A stretch of 64,000 bases of DNA from Prauserella cavernicola (lineage in GTDB: Bacteria; Actinomycetota; Actinomycetes; Mycobacteriales; Pseudonocardiaceae). Shown here piece by piece: positions 52,611 through 61,102 of the stretch. Within the stretch, counting starts at the first letter, position 1; the number at the start of each line of letters is the position of its first letter. The notes beneath the pieces were generated by a model. That model searched no databases. It saw nothing but the letters and a program-made list of their open reading frames with translations, and had not been told where the DNA came from. The stretch covers positions 372,001-436,000 of the forward strand of contig NZ_JAENJH010000003.1 in assembly GCF_016595675.1 (NCBI RefSeq). Direction: 5' to 3'. Position numbers and translations under genes: made by a program.

Positions 52611-54926
52611 TCAGTCCCTGACGCGCGGCTGGCCGAGCAGACCCTCGAAGAGAGGGACCTGTTCGGCCAGCCGCGCCGTCATGTCGGCCCGTTCCAGTCC
52701 GGCCGCGAGCACGACGGCGCGGTCCCATTCGGGGTCGGCGACGTAGTCGGCGTGCCTGCGCACGCCCGCGACCCAGCGCCTGCCGTTGATCGGCTCACGC
52801 ATCGGGTCGGGCAGCCAGTGGTCGCCGCCGAGCACCAGCGCGCCGGTGGGGCCCTGCACGGCGGGGTCCAAGGCGCCGACGCTGCCGTCGGGCCGGTAGC
52901 CGACACCCAGCAGCTTGTCGCCCGCCACCTGGTGCCGCCACGTCGTGGCGCCGCCGCCGAAGGTGTCGGTGCCACGGCACAGCCCGCGCCAGCGCCCGTC
53001 GAGCATCCCGTTGAGCCTGGCGAGTGAGTCGTGCGGGAACACCGCGGGGAAGGCGCGCTGGTAGCCCCACTGCAGCGGCGCTCCGGCCGTCACCACGCCG
53101 AGGCGTTCGCGGTCGCTCGCAGGCAGCTCCGCGGCCAGGCGCGCCGCGCTCATCACCGCGAGCAGCCCGCCGACGTGATAGCCGGCGAGCACCACGCGCG
53201 TGTTCGGCTCGGCGAGGTGTTCCTTGGCGCGCTGGGCGAGTTCGGGCACCACCTTGAGCGCGTACGAGGGCGGCACCGCCGGGTGCGCGGCCCTCGGCCA
53301 GAAGCACACGAGGTCGGAGAACGCGCCGAGGTGGCGGCTCCGCTCGGGACCTGTCGCCGCCGTGTAGACCACGCGCAGCAGTCCGGCGGCGAGCGCGCCC
53401 AGCGCCAGCACACCCACGCCGGTGAAGGGATCCAGCCAGTCCGGGACCGAGCCGTAGCCGACCCGGACCGCCAGCAGCGCCGCGACACCGACGCTGAGCA
53501 CGAACACGATCGTCAGCACGATGCGGTGCAGGTACTTGCGTTCCCAGCTCGACCGCGCCCACGCGTCCGCGGCGTCCTGCTCGTCCTTCTCCTGCGTCTC
53601 CATCAGCCGCACGACGTCGGGGATCCCCCTGCGGGCCCGGCGCAGCGGCACCGCGACGGCGAAGCCGAGCACCGTGAGCAGCGCGGCCACGGCCAGCCCC
53701 GCGCCCCAGAGCAGGGTGATCAGCGAGTAGCTCTCCGGCAGGCGGAGCTGCCCGGCGCCGACGAGCTGCCGCAGCGCGATCGCGAGCCCGGCACCGAATC
53801 CGCCGCCGAGCAGTCCCGCGAGCGCGAGCGCCGGTGCGGCGGCCCAGCCGCCGGCCCACGGCCGGAGGCGACGGGGCAGCGAGGCCCACGCCTGCCTCCC
53901 GAGCAGAGCCGCCGGGACGAGCAGGAGGCCGAACAGCACACAGACCACGAGCAGCACGGCGCCGATGCCCTCGACGGTGTCGTCGGTGCCGGTGAGCCCG
54001 GTCGGCAGTGGGGTCCGCACGACGGCCGCCGCCACGGTCAGCGCGGCGGCGAGCGTGACGAGCACCCCGCGCGCGACGGCGGGCAGCATCCGGTGCGTGC
54101 GCAGCGCCGTGGCGAGCAGCGCGATGCCGAGCAGGGCGAGCGTGGCGAACCACAGCACGGCGTCGACGGTGGGCTCCGGCACCCGCAGCGGGCCGCCGAG
54201 CAGTAGCAGCGCGACGACGGCGAGCGCGGCGACCGTGTGCATGCAACGCAGCATCGCCGTGTCGGCGCCGTCGACCAGCTCGTCGCCCGGCAGACGCTGT
54301 GCAGGGCGAGGGTCGCGCTCCGGTGCCGTCACCCGCCACCGCGCCGACGACACCCGGAACAACACGAACACCACGAGCAGCAGTGGCACGACACCGATCG
54401 CGGTGCGCACGCCATCGACCTCGCGAAGCCACGACGGCGCAGCGGACAGGCACGCGGCACCCGGCGCGAGGCACTGCGCGGCGAACAGGTCGAGCGTCAC
54501 GACGGCGAGCTGGCTCACCAGCAGCATCGTCAGCAGCAGCGAGGCGATCCGGAGCAGGCTCCGGCACACCGTGCCGAGCAGCGCGGCCGTCCGCTTGCCG
54601 GGCGGAACGGGCGGCAGCATCCAGTGCGCCACGTTCGCCAGCGAGAACGGGAACAGCAGCGCCCACGTGGCCTTCGCGGCCCCGCCCGAGGTCATCCGGT
54701 TCCACAGGTAGCCCTCGAGTGTGCGCGGCACCGAGCGGCCCAGCGCCTGCAGCACGGGTCCCGGCGCCGGCCTGCGGAGCCGGTCGGAAGGACGGATGAC
54801 CCGGCCCACCCCGTCGCCCGCGACGGCCACGGTGCCGACGGAGTCCAGCAGCGACTCGCCGCTCGTACCTATCAGCCCCGGGACGCGCAGTTCGACGACG
54901 CGGGTGTCGGGGCCGGGGAGGGGCAC
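52611..54926 (-). CDS. Multi-span membrane protein with degenerate lipase-like C-terminus, 771 aa
   Basis: An N-terminal stretch (VVELRVPGLIGTSGESLLDS) is followed by about ten helices and a cytoplasmic or outward C-terminal alpha/beta-hydrolase-like region. Where the nucleophile elbow GHSxG is expected, the sequence is VVLAGYHVGGLLAVMSAARLA: Ser is replaced by His. The following GVVTAGAPLQWGYQRAFPAVF fits the family. So hydrolase activity is doubtful. GTG 54926 has AAGGAG upstream. Divergent from ahcY. Confidence 0.8.
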   Translation of the reverse strand: MPLPGPDTRVVELRVPGLIGTSGESLLDSVGTVAVAGDGVGRVIRPSDRLRRPAPGPVLQALGRSVPRTLEGYLWNRMTSGGAAKATWALLFPFSLANVAHWMLPPVPPGKRTAALLGTVCRSLLRIASLLLTMLLVSQLAVVTLDLFAAQCLAPGAACLSAAPSWLREVDGVRTAIGVVPLLLVVFVLFRVSSARWRVTAPERDPRPAQRLPGDELVDGADTAMLRCMHTVAALAVVALLLLGGPLRVPEPTVDAVLWFATLALLGIALLATALRTHRMLPAVARGVLVTLAAALTVAAAVVRTPLPTGLTGTDDTVEGIGAVLLVVCVLFGLLLVPAALLGRQAWASLPRRLRPWAGGWAAAPALALAGLLGGGFGAGLAIALRQLVGAGQLRLPESYSLITLLWGAGLAVAALLTVLGFAVAVPLRRARRGIPDVVRLMETQEKDEQDAADAWARSSWERKYLHRIVLTIVFVLSVGVAALLAVRVGYGSVPDWLDPFTGVGVLALGALAAGLLRVVYTAATGPERSRHLGAFSDLVCFWPRAAHPAVPPSYALKVVPELAQRAKEHLAEPNTRVVLAGYHVGGLLAVMSAARLAAELPASDRERLGVVTAGAPLQWGYQRAFPAVFPHDSLARLNGMLDGRWRGLCRGTDTFGGGATTWRHQVAGDKLLGVGYRPDGSVGALDPAVQGPTGALVLGGDHWLPDPMREPINGRRWVAGVRRHADYVADPEWDRAVVLAAGLERADMTARLAEQVPLFEGLLGQPRVRD

Positions 54927-54979
54927 CTGAGGGTCTCCTTGCTCGCTGGGGCCAATAGGGGCTGGTGAAGAAGGAACAA

Positions 54980-54998
54980 CGGTAATCTGCGGTTACCG
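54980..54998. promoter_or_regulatory. Inverted repeat between the 52611 gene and ahcY
   Basis: CGGTAA-N7-TTACCG, a 19-bp dyad, lies 54 bp upstream of the membrane gene's start and 46 bp upstream of ahcY. Operator-like; the binding protein is unknown. Confidence 0.4.
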
Positions 54999-55043
54999 GT
55001 CTGCCCGGTTGGCCGCACAGCGAGTCTGGAGGATTGTTCCGAG

Positions 55044-56516
55044 ATGGCCCCTGAAAGCGTTGCATCGCTGCACCAGACGCGAAACGGTGTCGACTTCGCC
55101 GTCGCCGACCTGTCGCTGGCCGAGTTCGGCCGCAAGGAGATCCGGCTCGCCGAGCACGAGATGCCGGGCCTGATGGCGCTGCGCAGGGAGTACTCCGAGG
55201 TCTACCCGCTGCGGGGTGCGCGGGTCTCCGGCTCGCTGCACATGACCGTGCAGACCGCGGTGCTGATCGAGACGCTCGTGTCTCTCGGCGCCGAGGTCCG
55301 CTGGGCCTCCTGCAACATCTTCTCCACCCAGGACCACGCCGCCGCGGCCGTCGTCGTCGGCCCGCACGGGACGCCGGAGGAGCCGCAGGGCGTGCCGGTG
55401 TTCGCGTGGAAGGGCGAGTCGCTCGCCGAGTACTGGTGGTGCACCGAGCGCATGCTCACGTGGAACGGCGAGGGTCCGAACATGATCCTCGACGACGGCG
55501 GCGACGCCACCATGCTCGTGCACAAGGGGGCCGAGTTCGAGCGCGCGGGCGTGGTGCCGCCCGGCGACGACAACGACCCCGACGAGTGGAAGGTCTTCCT
55601 GCGGCTGCTGCGCGAGTCCCTCACGGCCGACTCCGGCAAGTGGACCAAGATCGGCGAGGGCATCCGCGGCGTCACCGAGGAGACCACCACCGGCGTGCTG
55701 CGGCTCTACCAGCTCGCGGCCGCGGGTGAGCTGCTGTTCCCCGCGATCAACGTCAACGACGCGGTGACCAAGAGCAAGTTCGACAACCGCTACGGCATCC
55801 GCCACTCGCTGGTCGACGGCATCAACCGGGGCACCGACGTGCTCATCGGCGGCAAGGTCGCGGTCGTCTGCGGCTACGGCGACGTCGGCAAGGGCGCGGC
55901 CGAGTCGCTGCGCGGGCAGGGCGCGCGAGTGGTCGTCACCGAAATCGACCCGATCTGCGCGCTGCAGGCCGCGATGGACGGCTACCAGGTGAAGAAGCTG
56001 GAGAGCGTGCTGCCCGAGGCCGACATCGTGATCACCACGACGGGCAACAAGGACGTCGTCATGGCAGAGCACATGGCGCTGATGAAGCACCAGACGATCG
56101 TCGGCAACATCGGCCACTTCGACAACGAGCTCGACATGGCCGGGCTCGCGCGCTATCCGGGTGTCCGCAGGGAGAACATCAAACCCCAGGTCGACGAGTG
56201 GACCTTCCCTGACGGGCACTCGGTGCTCGTGCTCTCGGAGGGCAGGCTGCTCAACCTCGGCAACGCCACTGGGCACCCGAGCTTCGTGATGTCCAACAGC
56301 TTCTCCAACCAGGTCATCGCCCAGGTCGAGCTCTTCACGAAGTACGAGGAGTACGACAACGAGGTGTACCGCCTGCCGAAACAGCTCGACGAGAAGGTCG
56401 CCAAGATCCACCTCCAGGCTCTCGGCGGCGAGCTGACGAAGCTGTCGAAGGACCAGGCCGAGTACATCGACGTGGACGTGGAGGGCCCGTTCAAGCCGGA
56501 CCACTATCGCTACTGA
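55044..56516 (+). CDS. ahcY: S-adenosylhomocysteine hydrolase, 490 aa
   Basis: Splits S-adenosylhomocysteine to adenosine and homocysteine, completing the methyl cycle. NAD-binding [20 protein letters not shown], catalytic region [23 protein letters not shown] and the C-terminal KPDHYRY tail are present; the insertion at about 150-190 is usual for actinobacterial SahH. GGAGGA lies 11 nt before the ATG. Same location as Rv3248c, upstream of tmk-mtrA. Confidence 0.97.
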   Translation: MAPESVASLHQTRNGVDFAVADLSLAEFGRKEIRLAEHEMPGLMALRREYSEVYPLRGARVSGSLHMTVQTAVLIETLVSLGAEVRWASCNIFSTQDHAAAAVVVGPHGTPEEPQGVPVFAWKGESLAEYWWCTERMLTWNGEGPNMILDDGGDATMLVHKGAEFERAGVVPPGDDNDPDEWKVFLRLLRESLTADSGKWTKIGEGIRGVTEETTTGVLRLYQLAAAGELLFPAINVNDAVTKSKFDNRYGIRHSLVDGINRGTDVLIGGKVAVVCGYGDVGKGAAESLRGQGARVVVTEIDPICALQAAMDGYQVKKLESVLPEADIVITTTGNKDVVMAEHMALMKHQTIVGNIGHFDNELDMAGLARYPGVRRENIKPQVDEWTFPDGHSVLVLSEGRLLNLGNATGHPSFVMSNSFSNQVIAQVELFTKYEEYDNEVYRLPKQLDEKVAKIHLQALGGELTKLSKDQAEYIDVDVEGPFKPDHYRY

Positions 56517-56536
56517 GTTCGGGTAGCTCGCTACGT

Positions 56537-56564
56537 TATCATGCGTGGACGGATTGCTATCATG
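56537..56564 (+). promoter_or_regulatory. vapB promoter with repeated TATCATG
   Basis: TATCATG occurs at 56537-56543 and 56558-56564, spaced 21 bp (two helical turns). The second contains TATCAT, 6 nt before the GTG with no ribosome site (leaderless). The repeats are placed for VapBC autorepression. Confidence 0.45.
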
Positions 56565-56569
56565 GTTCG

Positions 56570-56857
56570 GTGAAGCAGCTCATCGCGCGGATCGACGACG
56601 ACCTGCACGCCAAGGTCAAGGCCAAGGCCGCCGCCGAAGGGCGCAGCGTCAACGACCTGGTGACCGGGTTGCTGGAAGCTGCCGTCCAGGAAGACGAGAG
56701 CCCACGGGAGTGGCACCGCCGCATGGTCGCGGAGGGCAAGGCCGTCGCGTTCGAGCCGGACAGCCCCGCCCCGGGGCGACAGCAGCTCGCCGCGCTGATG
56801 CGAGGTACGGGCACGGCCGTCAGCGAGGCGCTCGACTGGACACGAGGCGAACGGTGA
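56570..56857 (+). CDS. vapB: VapB/FitA-type antitoxin, 95 aa
   Basis: Ribbon-helix-helix N-terminus (MKQLIARIDDDLHAKVKAKAAAEGRSVNDLVTGLLEAAV) for DNA binding and dimerisation, then a flexible acidic segment (PREWHRRMVAEGKAVAFEPD) that would cover the toxin's active site. The stop overlaps the toxin start (GTGA), the usual coupling of antitoxin and toxin. Confidence 0.9.
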   Translation: MKQLIARIDDDLHAKVKAKAAAEGRSVNDLVTGLLEAAVQEDESPREWHRRMVAEGKAVAFEPDSPAPGRQQLAALMRGTGTAVSEALDWTRGER

Positions 56858-57297
56858 CCGTGCTGTACGCGGACACCAGCGCCATCGTGCGTGCCAACAT
56901 GCCTGATGAACCGGACTGCGCCGAACTGTCGAGCCTGCTGTACGAGAGCGGGCACCGGGTGATCACGAGTGAGCTGACCAGGATCGAGTTTGCGAGCGCG
57001 GTCGCAACGGCACGCAACTCCGGCCGGATCCCGGATGCCCGGCCTGCGCTCGCCCAGTTCGACGCCGACTCCTCCTCCGGTGCACTGACGCTGGTGCCGT
57101 TCGATCCGCCGAGTGCCCTCTCCGCCGCGTATCGACTGGTGTGCGAACACCACACGCTGCGGACGTTGGACGCTCTGCATCTCGCTGTGGCGTTGCACGA
57201 CACGGCAGCGCTCGTCGGCGACGAACCCGTGACGTTCGTGACCCGCGACGAGCGGCAGGCCGAGGCGGCGGTCGCGAACGGCCTCCACGTGTGCTGA
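56854..57297 (+). CDS. vapC: VapC-type PIN-domain ribonuclease toxin, 147 aa
   Basis: Acidic quartet Asp7 (LYADTSAIV), Glu45 (TRIEFASA), Asp106 (RTLDALHLA) and Asp132 (VTRDERQ) is complete, so the toxin is likely active. The GTG start overlaps the vapB stop. It sits between ahcY and tmk, which are neighbours in M. tuberculosis, so the pair is an insertion into a conserved operon order. Other VapC proteins cleave tRNA or rRNA; the target here is unknown. Confidence 0.92.
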   Translation: MTVLYADTSAIVRANMPDEPDCAELSSLLYESGHRVITSELTRIEFASAVATARNSGRIPDARPALAQFDADSSSGALTLVPFDPPSALSAAYRLVCEHHTLRTLDALHLAVALHDTAALVGDEPVTFVTRDERQAEAAVANGLHVC

Positions 57298-57311
57298 CTA
57301 GGCTGACGCGC

Positions 57312-57962
57312 GTGGGTCGACTGGTGGTCATCGAGGGGCTGGACGGCGCGGGCAAGCGGACGCTGACCGACGCCCTCACGAAGGCGTTGCACGACGCGGG
57401 AGCGAGCGTCGCGACGCTGGCGTTTCCCCGCTACGGCGTCAGTGTGCACGCCGATCTCGTGCGCGAGGCGCTGCACGGCGCGCACGGCGACCTCGGCGAG
57501 TCCGTCTACGGCATGGGGCTGCTCTACGCGCTGGACCGGCGCGACGCGGCGGCCGGCATCCGCGAGGACCTGCGCACCCACGACGTCGTGCTGCTCGACC
57601 GCTACGTCGCCTCCAACGCCGCCTACCAGGCCGCCCGCCTGCACCAGGGCGCCGACAGCGAGGTGGTGGAGTGGGTGCGGCAGCTGGAGCTCGATCGCTT
57701 CGGTCTGCCGGTGCCCGACGCGCACGTCCTGCTGCGCGTCGCGCCCGAGGTCGCCGCCGCCCGCGCCGAGAGCAGGGCGCGAGCCGACGACGACCGCCGC
57801 AAGGACGCGTTCGAGTCCGACGACGGGCTGCAGGCTCGCTGCGCCGGGGTCTACGACCAGCTCGCCGAGACGAACTGGCTCTCGCCGTGGCACGTCGTCG
57901 ACGGCGCCGACCGGGTCGACGCCGTCGCGCTCGCCCTGGCCCTGAACCCGCCCGGCGACTGA
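57312..57962 (+). CDS. tmk: Thymidylate kinase, 216 aa
   Basis: Phosphorylates dTMP to dTDP. P-loop EGLDGAGKRTL (8-18), DR-motif VLLDRYVASNAAYQAARLHQ and the C-terminal lid ESRARADDDRRKDAFESDD. The GLDGAGKRT form is the actinobacterial variant. The GTG at 57312 is 7 nt after TAGGCT (57299-57304), leaderless. Location as in Rv3247c. Confidence 0.95.
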   Translation: MGRLVVIEGLDGAGKRTLTDALTKALHDAGASVATLAFPRYGVSVHADLVREALHGAHGDLGESVYGMGLLYALDRRDAAAGIREDLRTHDVVLLDRYVASNAAYQAARLHQGADSEVVEWVRQLELDRFGLPVPDAHVLLRVAPEVAAARAESRARADDDRRKDAFESDDGLQARCAGVYDQLAETNWLSPWHVVDGADRVDAVALALALNPPGD

Positions 57963-57963
57963 C

Positions 57964-58956
57964 TCAGTTGCCCACGCCGAGCGCGGACATGAACGCCGCC
58001 GGGTAGCGGTCGCCACGCGCCGATCCCAGCGGCACCGCCTTCTCGATCTCGGCGAGGTCGTCCGAGGTGAGGTCCACGTCCAGCGCGGGCAGTGCCTCGG
58101 CCAGCCGCTGCCGGGTGCGTGCGCCCGCCAGCGGCACGATGTCCTCGCCCTGCGCCGCCACCCACGCGATGGCCAGCTGGGTGACCGTGCAGCCCTTCGC
58201 CTCGGCGACCCGGCGCAGCGCGGCCACGAGGCCGAGGTTGTGCTCCAGGTTCCCGCCCTCGAACCGCGGCATGTGGACGCGGCCGTCGTCGGCGGCTGCC
58301 TGCTCGGCCGACCAGCTGCCGGACAGCAGACCGCGCGACAGGACGCCGTAGGCGGTCATGCCGATGCCGAGCTCCCTCAGCGTCGGCAGCACCTCCGCCT
58401 CGACCGCGCGGGAGATCACCGAGTACTCGATCTGCAGGTCCACGACCGGATGCACCGCGTGTGCCCTGCGGATCGTGTCCGCGCCGACCTCCGAGAGCCC
58501 GAGGTGACGCACGTACCCGGCGTCGATCATCTCCTTGATCGCGCCCACGGTGTCCTCGATCGGCACCGTCGGATCCAGCCTGGCCGGCCGGTAGACGTCC
58601 ACGTGGTCGGTGCCCAGCCGGGTCAGCGTGTGGGCGAGAAACGACTTCACCGCCTCCGGCCTGGCGTCGTGCCCGATCAGCTGGTTGCCCGGTGCGCCGA
58701 GTACCCCGAACTTCACGCTCAACTGGTAGCTGTCCCGGTCCCGGCCGCGCAGGGCCTCGGCGAGCAGCAGTTCGTTGTGCCCCATGCCGTAGAAGTCGCC
58801 GGTGTCGATCAGCGTGACGCCCGCGTCCAGCGCGGCGTGCACGGTGGCGATGCTCTCGGCGGGGTCGGAGGCCCCGTAGGCGCCCGACATGCCCATCGCG
58901 CCGAGACCCAGTGCCGAGACGGCGGGTCCGGTGTCGCCCAGATTTCGTGTCCGCAT
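57964..58956 (-). CDS. Aldo/keto reductase, 330 aa
   Basis: NADPH-dependent oxidoreductase fold of the YhdN/AKR13 type. Asp and Tyr of LIDTGDFYGMGHNE and the Lys of SVKFGVLG are the catalytic tetrad members; the His is replaced by Arg/Pro in VDVYRPARLDP, as in the AKR13 group. The C-terminal cofactor loop is VPLAGARTRQRLAEAL. ATG 58956 with AAGGAG. Divergent from the XRE gene, which may regulate it. Confidence 0.92.
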   Translation of the reverse strand: MRTRNLGDTGPAVSALGLGAMGMSGAYGASDPAESIATVHAALDAGVTLIDTGDFYGMGHNELLLAEALRGRDRDSYQLSVKFGVLGAPGNQLIGHDARPEAVKSFLAHTLTRLGTDHVDVYRPARLDPTVPIEDTVGAIKEMIDAGYVRHLGLSEVGADTIRRAHAVHPVVDLQIEYSVISRAVEAEVLPTLRELGIGMTAYGVLSRGLLSGSWSAEQAAADDGRVHMPRFEGGNLEHNLGLVAALRRVAEAKGCTVTQLAIAWVAAQGEDIVPLAGARTRQRLAEALPALDVDLTSDDLAEIEKAVPLGSARGDRYPAAFMSALGVGN

Positions 58957-59081
58957 CGCGTTCTCCTTCGTCGTCGATCCGTCTTCCAGCCTGCGGCGGT
59001 TCGGCGTCGCCGGGCAGCGAGCGTCTATCGGGGGAGAGCCGCTCCCTGGCTGGGCACGGCGCCGCGGGGGACGATGACGGG

Positions 59082-59927
59082 ATGGAACGTGCCGAGCTCG
59101 CCGACTTCCTGCGGCGCCGCCGGGAGGCGATCCGGCCCGCCGAGGTCGGCATCGCCGACGGCCCCCGCCGCCGCACCGCGGGGCTGCGCCGCGAGGAGGT
59201 GGCGATGCTCGCGGGCATGTCGGTGGACTACGTGGTGCGGCTCGAACAGGGGCGCAGCAGCCAGCCCTCCACCCAGCTGCTCGGCGCGCTGGCCAGGGCA
59301 CTGCGCCTGTCCGACGACGAGCGCGACCACCTGTTCTACCTGGCGGGGCACCGGCCACCACCTGCCGAGGGCGTCGCCGGCCTGGCCCGCGCGGGCCTGA
59401 TCCGCATGCTCGACCTGCTGGGCGACACCCCGGCGCTGGTGCTCTCCGACCTCGGTGAGGTGCTCGCCCAGAACCGGGCGAACGTGCTGCTGTCGGGGGA
59501 GCACACCGGCCTGACCGGCGATCGGCGTTACCTCGCCTACCGCTGGTTCACCGAACCGTCCGCCCGCGCTGTCGCCCCGCCCGAGGAGCACGAGCGCCAG
59601 AGCAGGCAGCTCGTGGCCGACCTGCGCGCGACGGCGGGCCGCCGCTCCGGCGACGCCGAGGTGACCGGGCTCGTCGACCGGCTGCGGGAGGCGAGCCCCG
59701 AGTTCCGGCGGCGTTGGGCGGATCACGAGGTGGGCGTCCGGCGCGCCGACCGCAAGACGCTGCTGCACCCGCGCGTCGGCCGCCTGCTGCTGGACTGCGA
59801 GACGCTGATGACGCCGGACCAGCGTCAGCTGCTGCTGGTGCTCACCCCCGCCGACGCCGAGGCCCGCGAACGGCTGGAACTGCTGCGGGTGCTCGGCACC
59901 GAGGAGTTCCCGGCTTCGCTCCGGTGA
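59082..59927 (+). CDS. XRE-family regulator with MmyB-like ligand domain, 281 aa
   Basis: N-terminal helix-turn-helix with family signature LADFLRRRREAIRPAEVG, RTAGLRREEVAMLAGMSVDYVVRLEQGR. The C-terminal MmyB-type PAS-like domain (residues about 100-275; ALVLSDLGEVLAQNRANVLLSGEHTGL) often binds fatty-acid-like ligands. It is divergent from an aldo/keto reductase, with 125 bp between, a common arrangement for regulator and target. Confidence 0.9.
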   Translation: MERAELADFLRRRREAIRPAEVGIADGPRRRTAGLRREEVAMLAGMSVDYVVRLEQGRSSQPSTQLLGALARALRLSDDERDHLFYLAGHRPPPAEGVAGLARAGLIRMLDLLGDTPALVLSDLGEVLAQNRANVLLSGEHTGLTGDRRYLAYRWFTEPSARAVAPPEEHERQSRQLVADLRATAGRRSGDAEVTGLVDRLREASPEFRRRWADHEVGVRRADRKTLLHPRVGRLLLDCETLMTPDQRQLLLVLTPADAEARERLELLRVLGTEEFPASLR

Positions 59928-59987
59928 CCACAGAGGACAGTCGCGACGTGGTCCGTTGTGGACAGCGGGATACGGCGGAAAGCGCCG

Positions 59988-60773
59988 TCAGGTCGGGTAA
60001 TGGCCGAGCTGGCCGGACAATTCGGCGGCCGCGTCGGACATGGGCCGGACGAGCTGCCGGATCCGTTGCCGGGACAGGCGATACGAGGGGCCCGATGCGC
60101 TCATCGCCGCGATCACGTCACCGCCGGTGCCGAAGATCGGTACCGCCACGGCGTGCAGGCCGAGTTCGAACTCCTCGAAGCACGCCGCGTAGCCGTCGTC
60201 CAGGACTCGATCCAGCTCCGAGGAGAGCGCGTCGGTGGCGGTGAGCGTCCTCGGGGTGAACTCCTCCAGCTTGCGGTGCAGCACCTTGCGTCGTTCGGGG
60301 CTGCTCATGAACGCGAGCAGGACCTTGCCGCTCGACGTGGCGTGCAGCGGGGTGCGTCGTCCGGTCCAGTTCTGCGCCGTGATCGACGCCGTTCCCACGG
60401 CCTGGCTGATGTTGATCGCGATCCCGCCGTCGGCCACGGCGATGTTCACCGTTTCGCCCAGCGAGTCGGCCAGTGACTGACAGGTCTGGGTGCCGAGTCT
60501 GGCCAGATCCATCCGCCCGGTGGCGGCGCCTGCGAGCCGCACGATGCCGAAGCCGATCGCGTACTTCCCACGTTCCCCGAGTTGTTCGACGAGGCTTCGG
60601 GCTTCCAGCGCGCCCACCAGCCTCGACGCGGTCGATTTGTGTACTCCCAGTTCGTCCGCGATCTCCGTGATCCCCGCTTCCCCGTTGCGGGCGAGCAGTT
60701 CCAGCACGTTGATCGCCCGATCCACGGATTGGACCGGGCTGGCGGCTCCCTTGGGCTCATCGGAGTTCCGCAT
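59988..60773 (-). CDS. IclR-family transcriptional regulator, 261 aa
   Basis: Winged helix (SVDRAINVLELLARNGEAGITEIADELGVHKSTASRLVGAL) followed by an IclR effector domain (NIAVADGGIAINISQAVG; PLHATSSGKVLLAFMSSPERRKVL; GYAACFEEFELGLHAVAVPIFGTGGDVIAAMSASGPSYR). No catabolic gene is adjacent, so its ligand is unknown. TAGTGT 6 nt before the ATG on this strand gives a leaderless promoter, and the 60785-60796 dyad overlaps it, suggesting autorepression. Confidence 0.93.
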   Translation of the reverse strand: MRNSDEPKGAASPVQSVDRAINVLELLARNGEAGITEIADELGVHKSTASRLVGALEARSLVEQLGERGKYAIGFGIVRLAGAATGRMDLARLGTQTCQSLADSLGETVNIAVADGGIAINISQAVGTASITAQNWTGRRTPLHATSSGKVLLAFMSSPERRKVLHRKLEEFTPRTLTATDALSSELDRVLDDGYAACFEEFELGLHAVAVPIFGTGGDVIAAMSASGPSYRLSRQRIRQLVRPMSDAAAELSGQLGHYPT

Positions 60774-60784
60774 GGCGCAACACT

Positions 60785-60796
60785 ATCTGGTCAGAT
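60785..60796. promoter_or_regulatory. Short dyad overlapping the iclR promoter
   Basis: ATCTG-GT-CAGAT abuts the TAGTGT hexamer (minus strand, 60780-60785) of the leaderless iclR promoter. It is well placed for a repressor site. Confidence 0.4.
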
Positions 60797-60876
60797 CAAG
60801 ACCGCTCGGCCGTTCGGGGGACCTGAGCGCGATATCGATACGTGAATTCCTTGTCCGGTAATGAGATCGAAACAGT

Positions 60877-60916
60877 TTGTTGCACATGGCGATAATCGTC
60901 TCACGATAAGCAACAA
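60877..60916. promoter_or_regulatory. Dyad TTGTTGC...GCAACAA in the iclR-mtrA intergenic region
   Basis: Arms 60877-60883 and 60910-60916 are 26 bp apart and enclose two CGATAA direct repeats (60890 and 60904; 14-bp period). The 329-bp gap has no gene. The region is more AT-rich than its flanks. Function unknown; possibly an operator for IclR or another divergent regulator. Confidence 0.35.
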
Positions 60917-61088
60917 TTCGCTGTCGCACGAGGACGGCTGGTTCACGAGTCGAAATGGTGCGCGGGGTGAGCGGTGAAACACCGCGGGTGAGCAAACGGC
61001 CGCACACTGTACTCGGAGCCGTCCCGGGGATCGTCCAACCGGGCTAGTCTGGCCACCGCATCGCTGGGTCGTGCACACGGCGCGTCGC

Positions 61089-61094
61089 TACAGT
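61089..61094 (+). promoter_or_regulatory. Leaderless -10 of mtrA
   Basis: TACAGT lies 8 nt before GTG 61103, the same spacing as at ychF, nudix and the DUF3499 gene. No Shine-Dalgarno is visible. An ATG at 61101 opens a three-codon frame (ATGTGGTCATGA) whose stop overlaps the in-frame ATG at 61109. Confidence 0.5.
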
Positions 61095-61102
61095 GCGAAT
61101 AT

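Noticed and set aside
53031-54206. 391-residue plus-strand frame within 52611-54926
   Set aside because: Arg/Glu/Gln-rich shadow of a multi-span membrane protein on the other strand.
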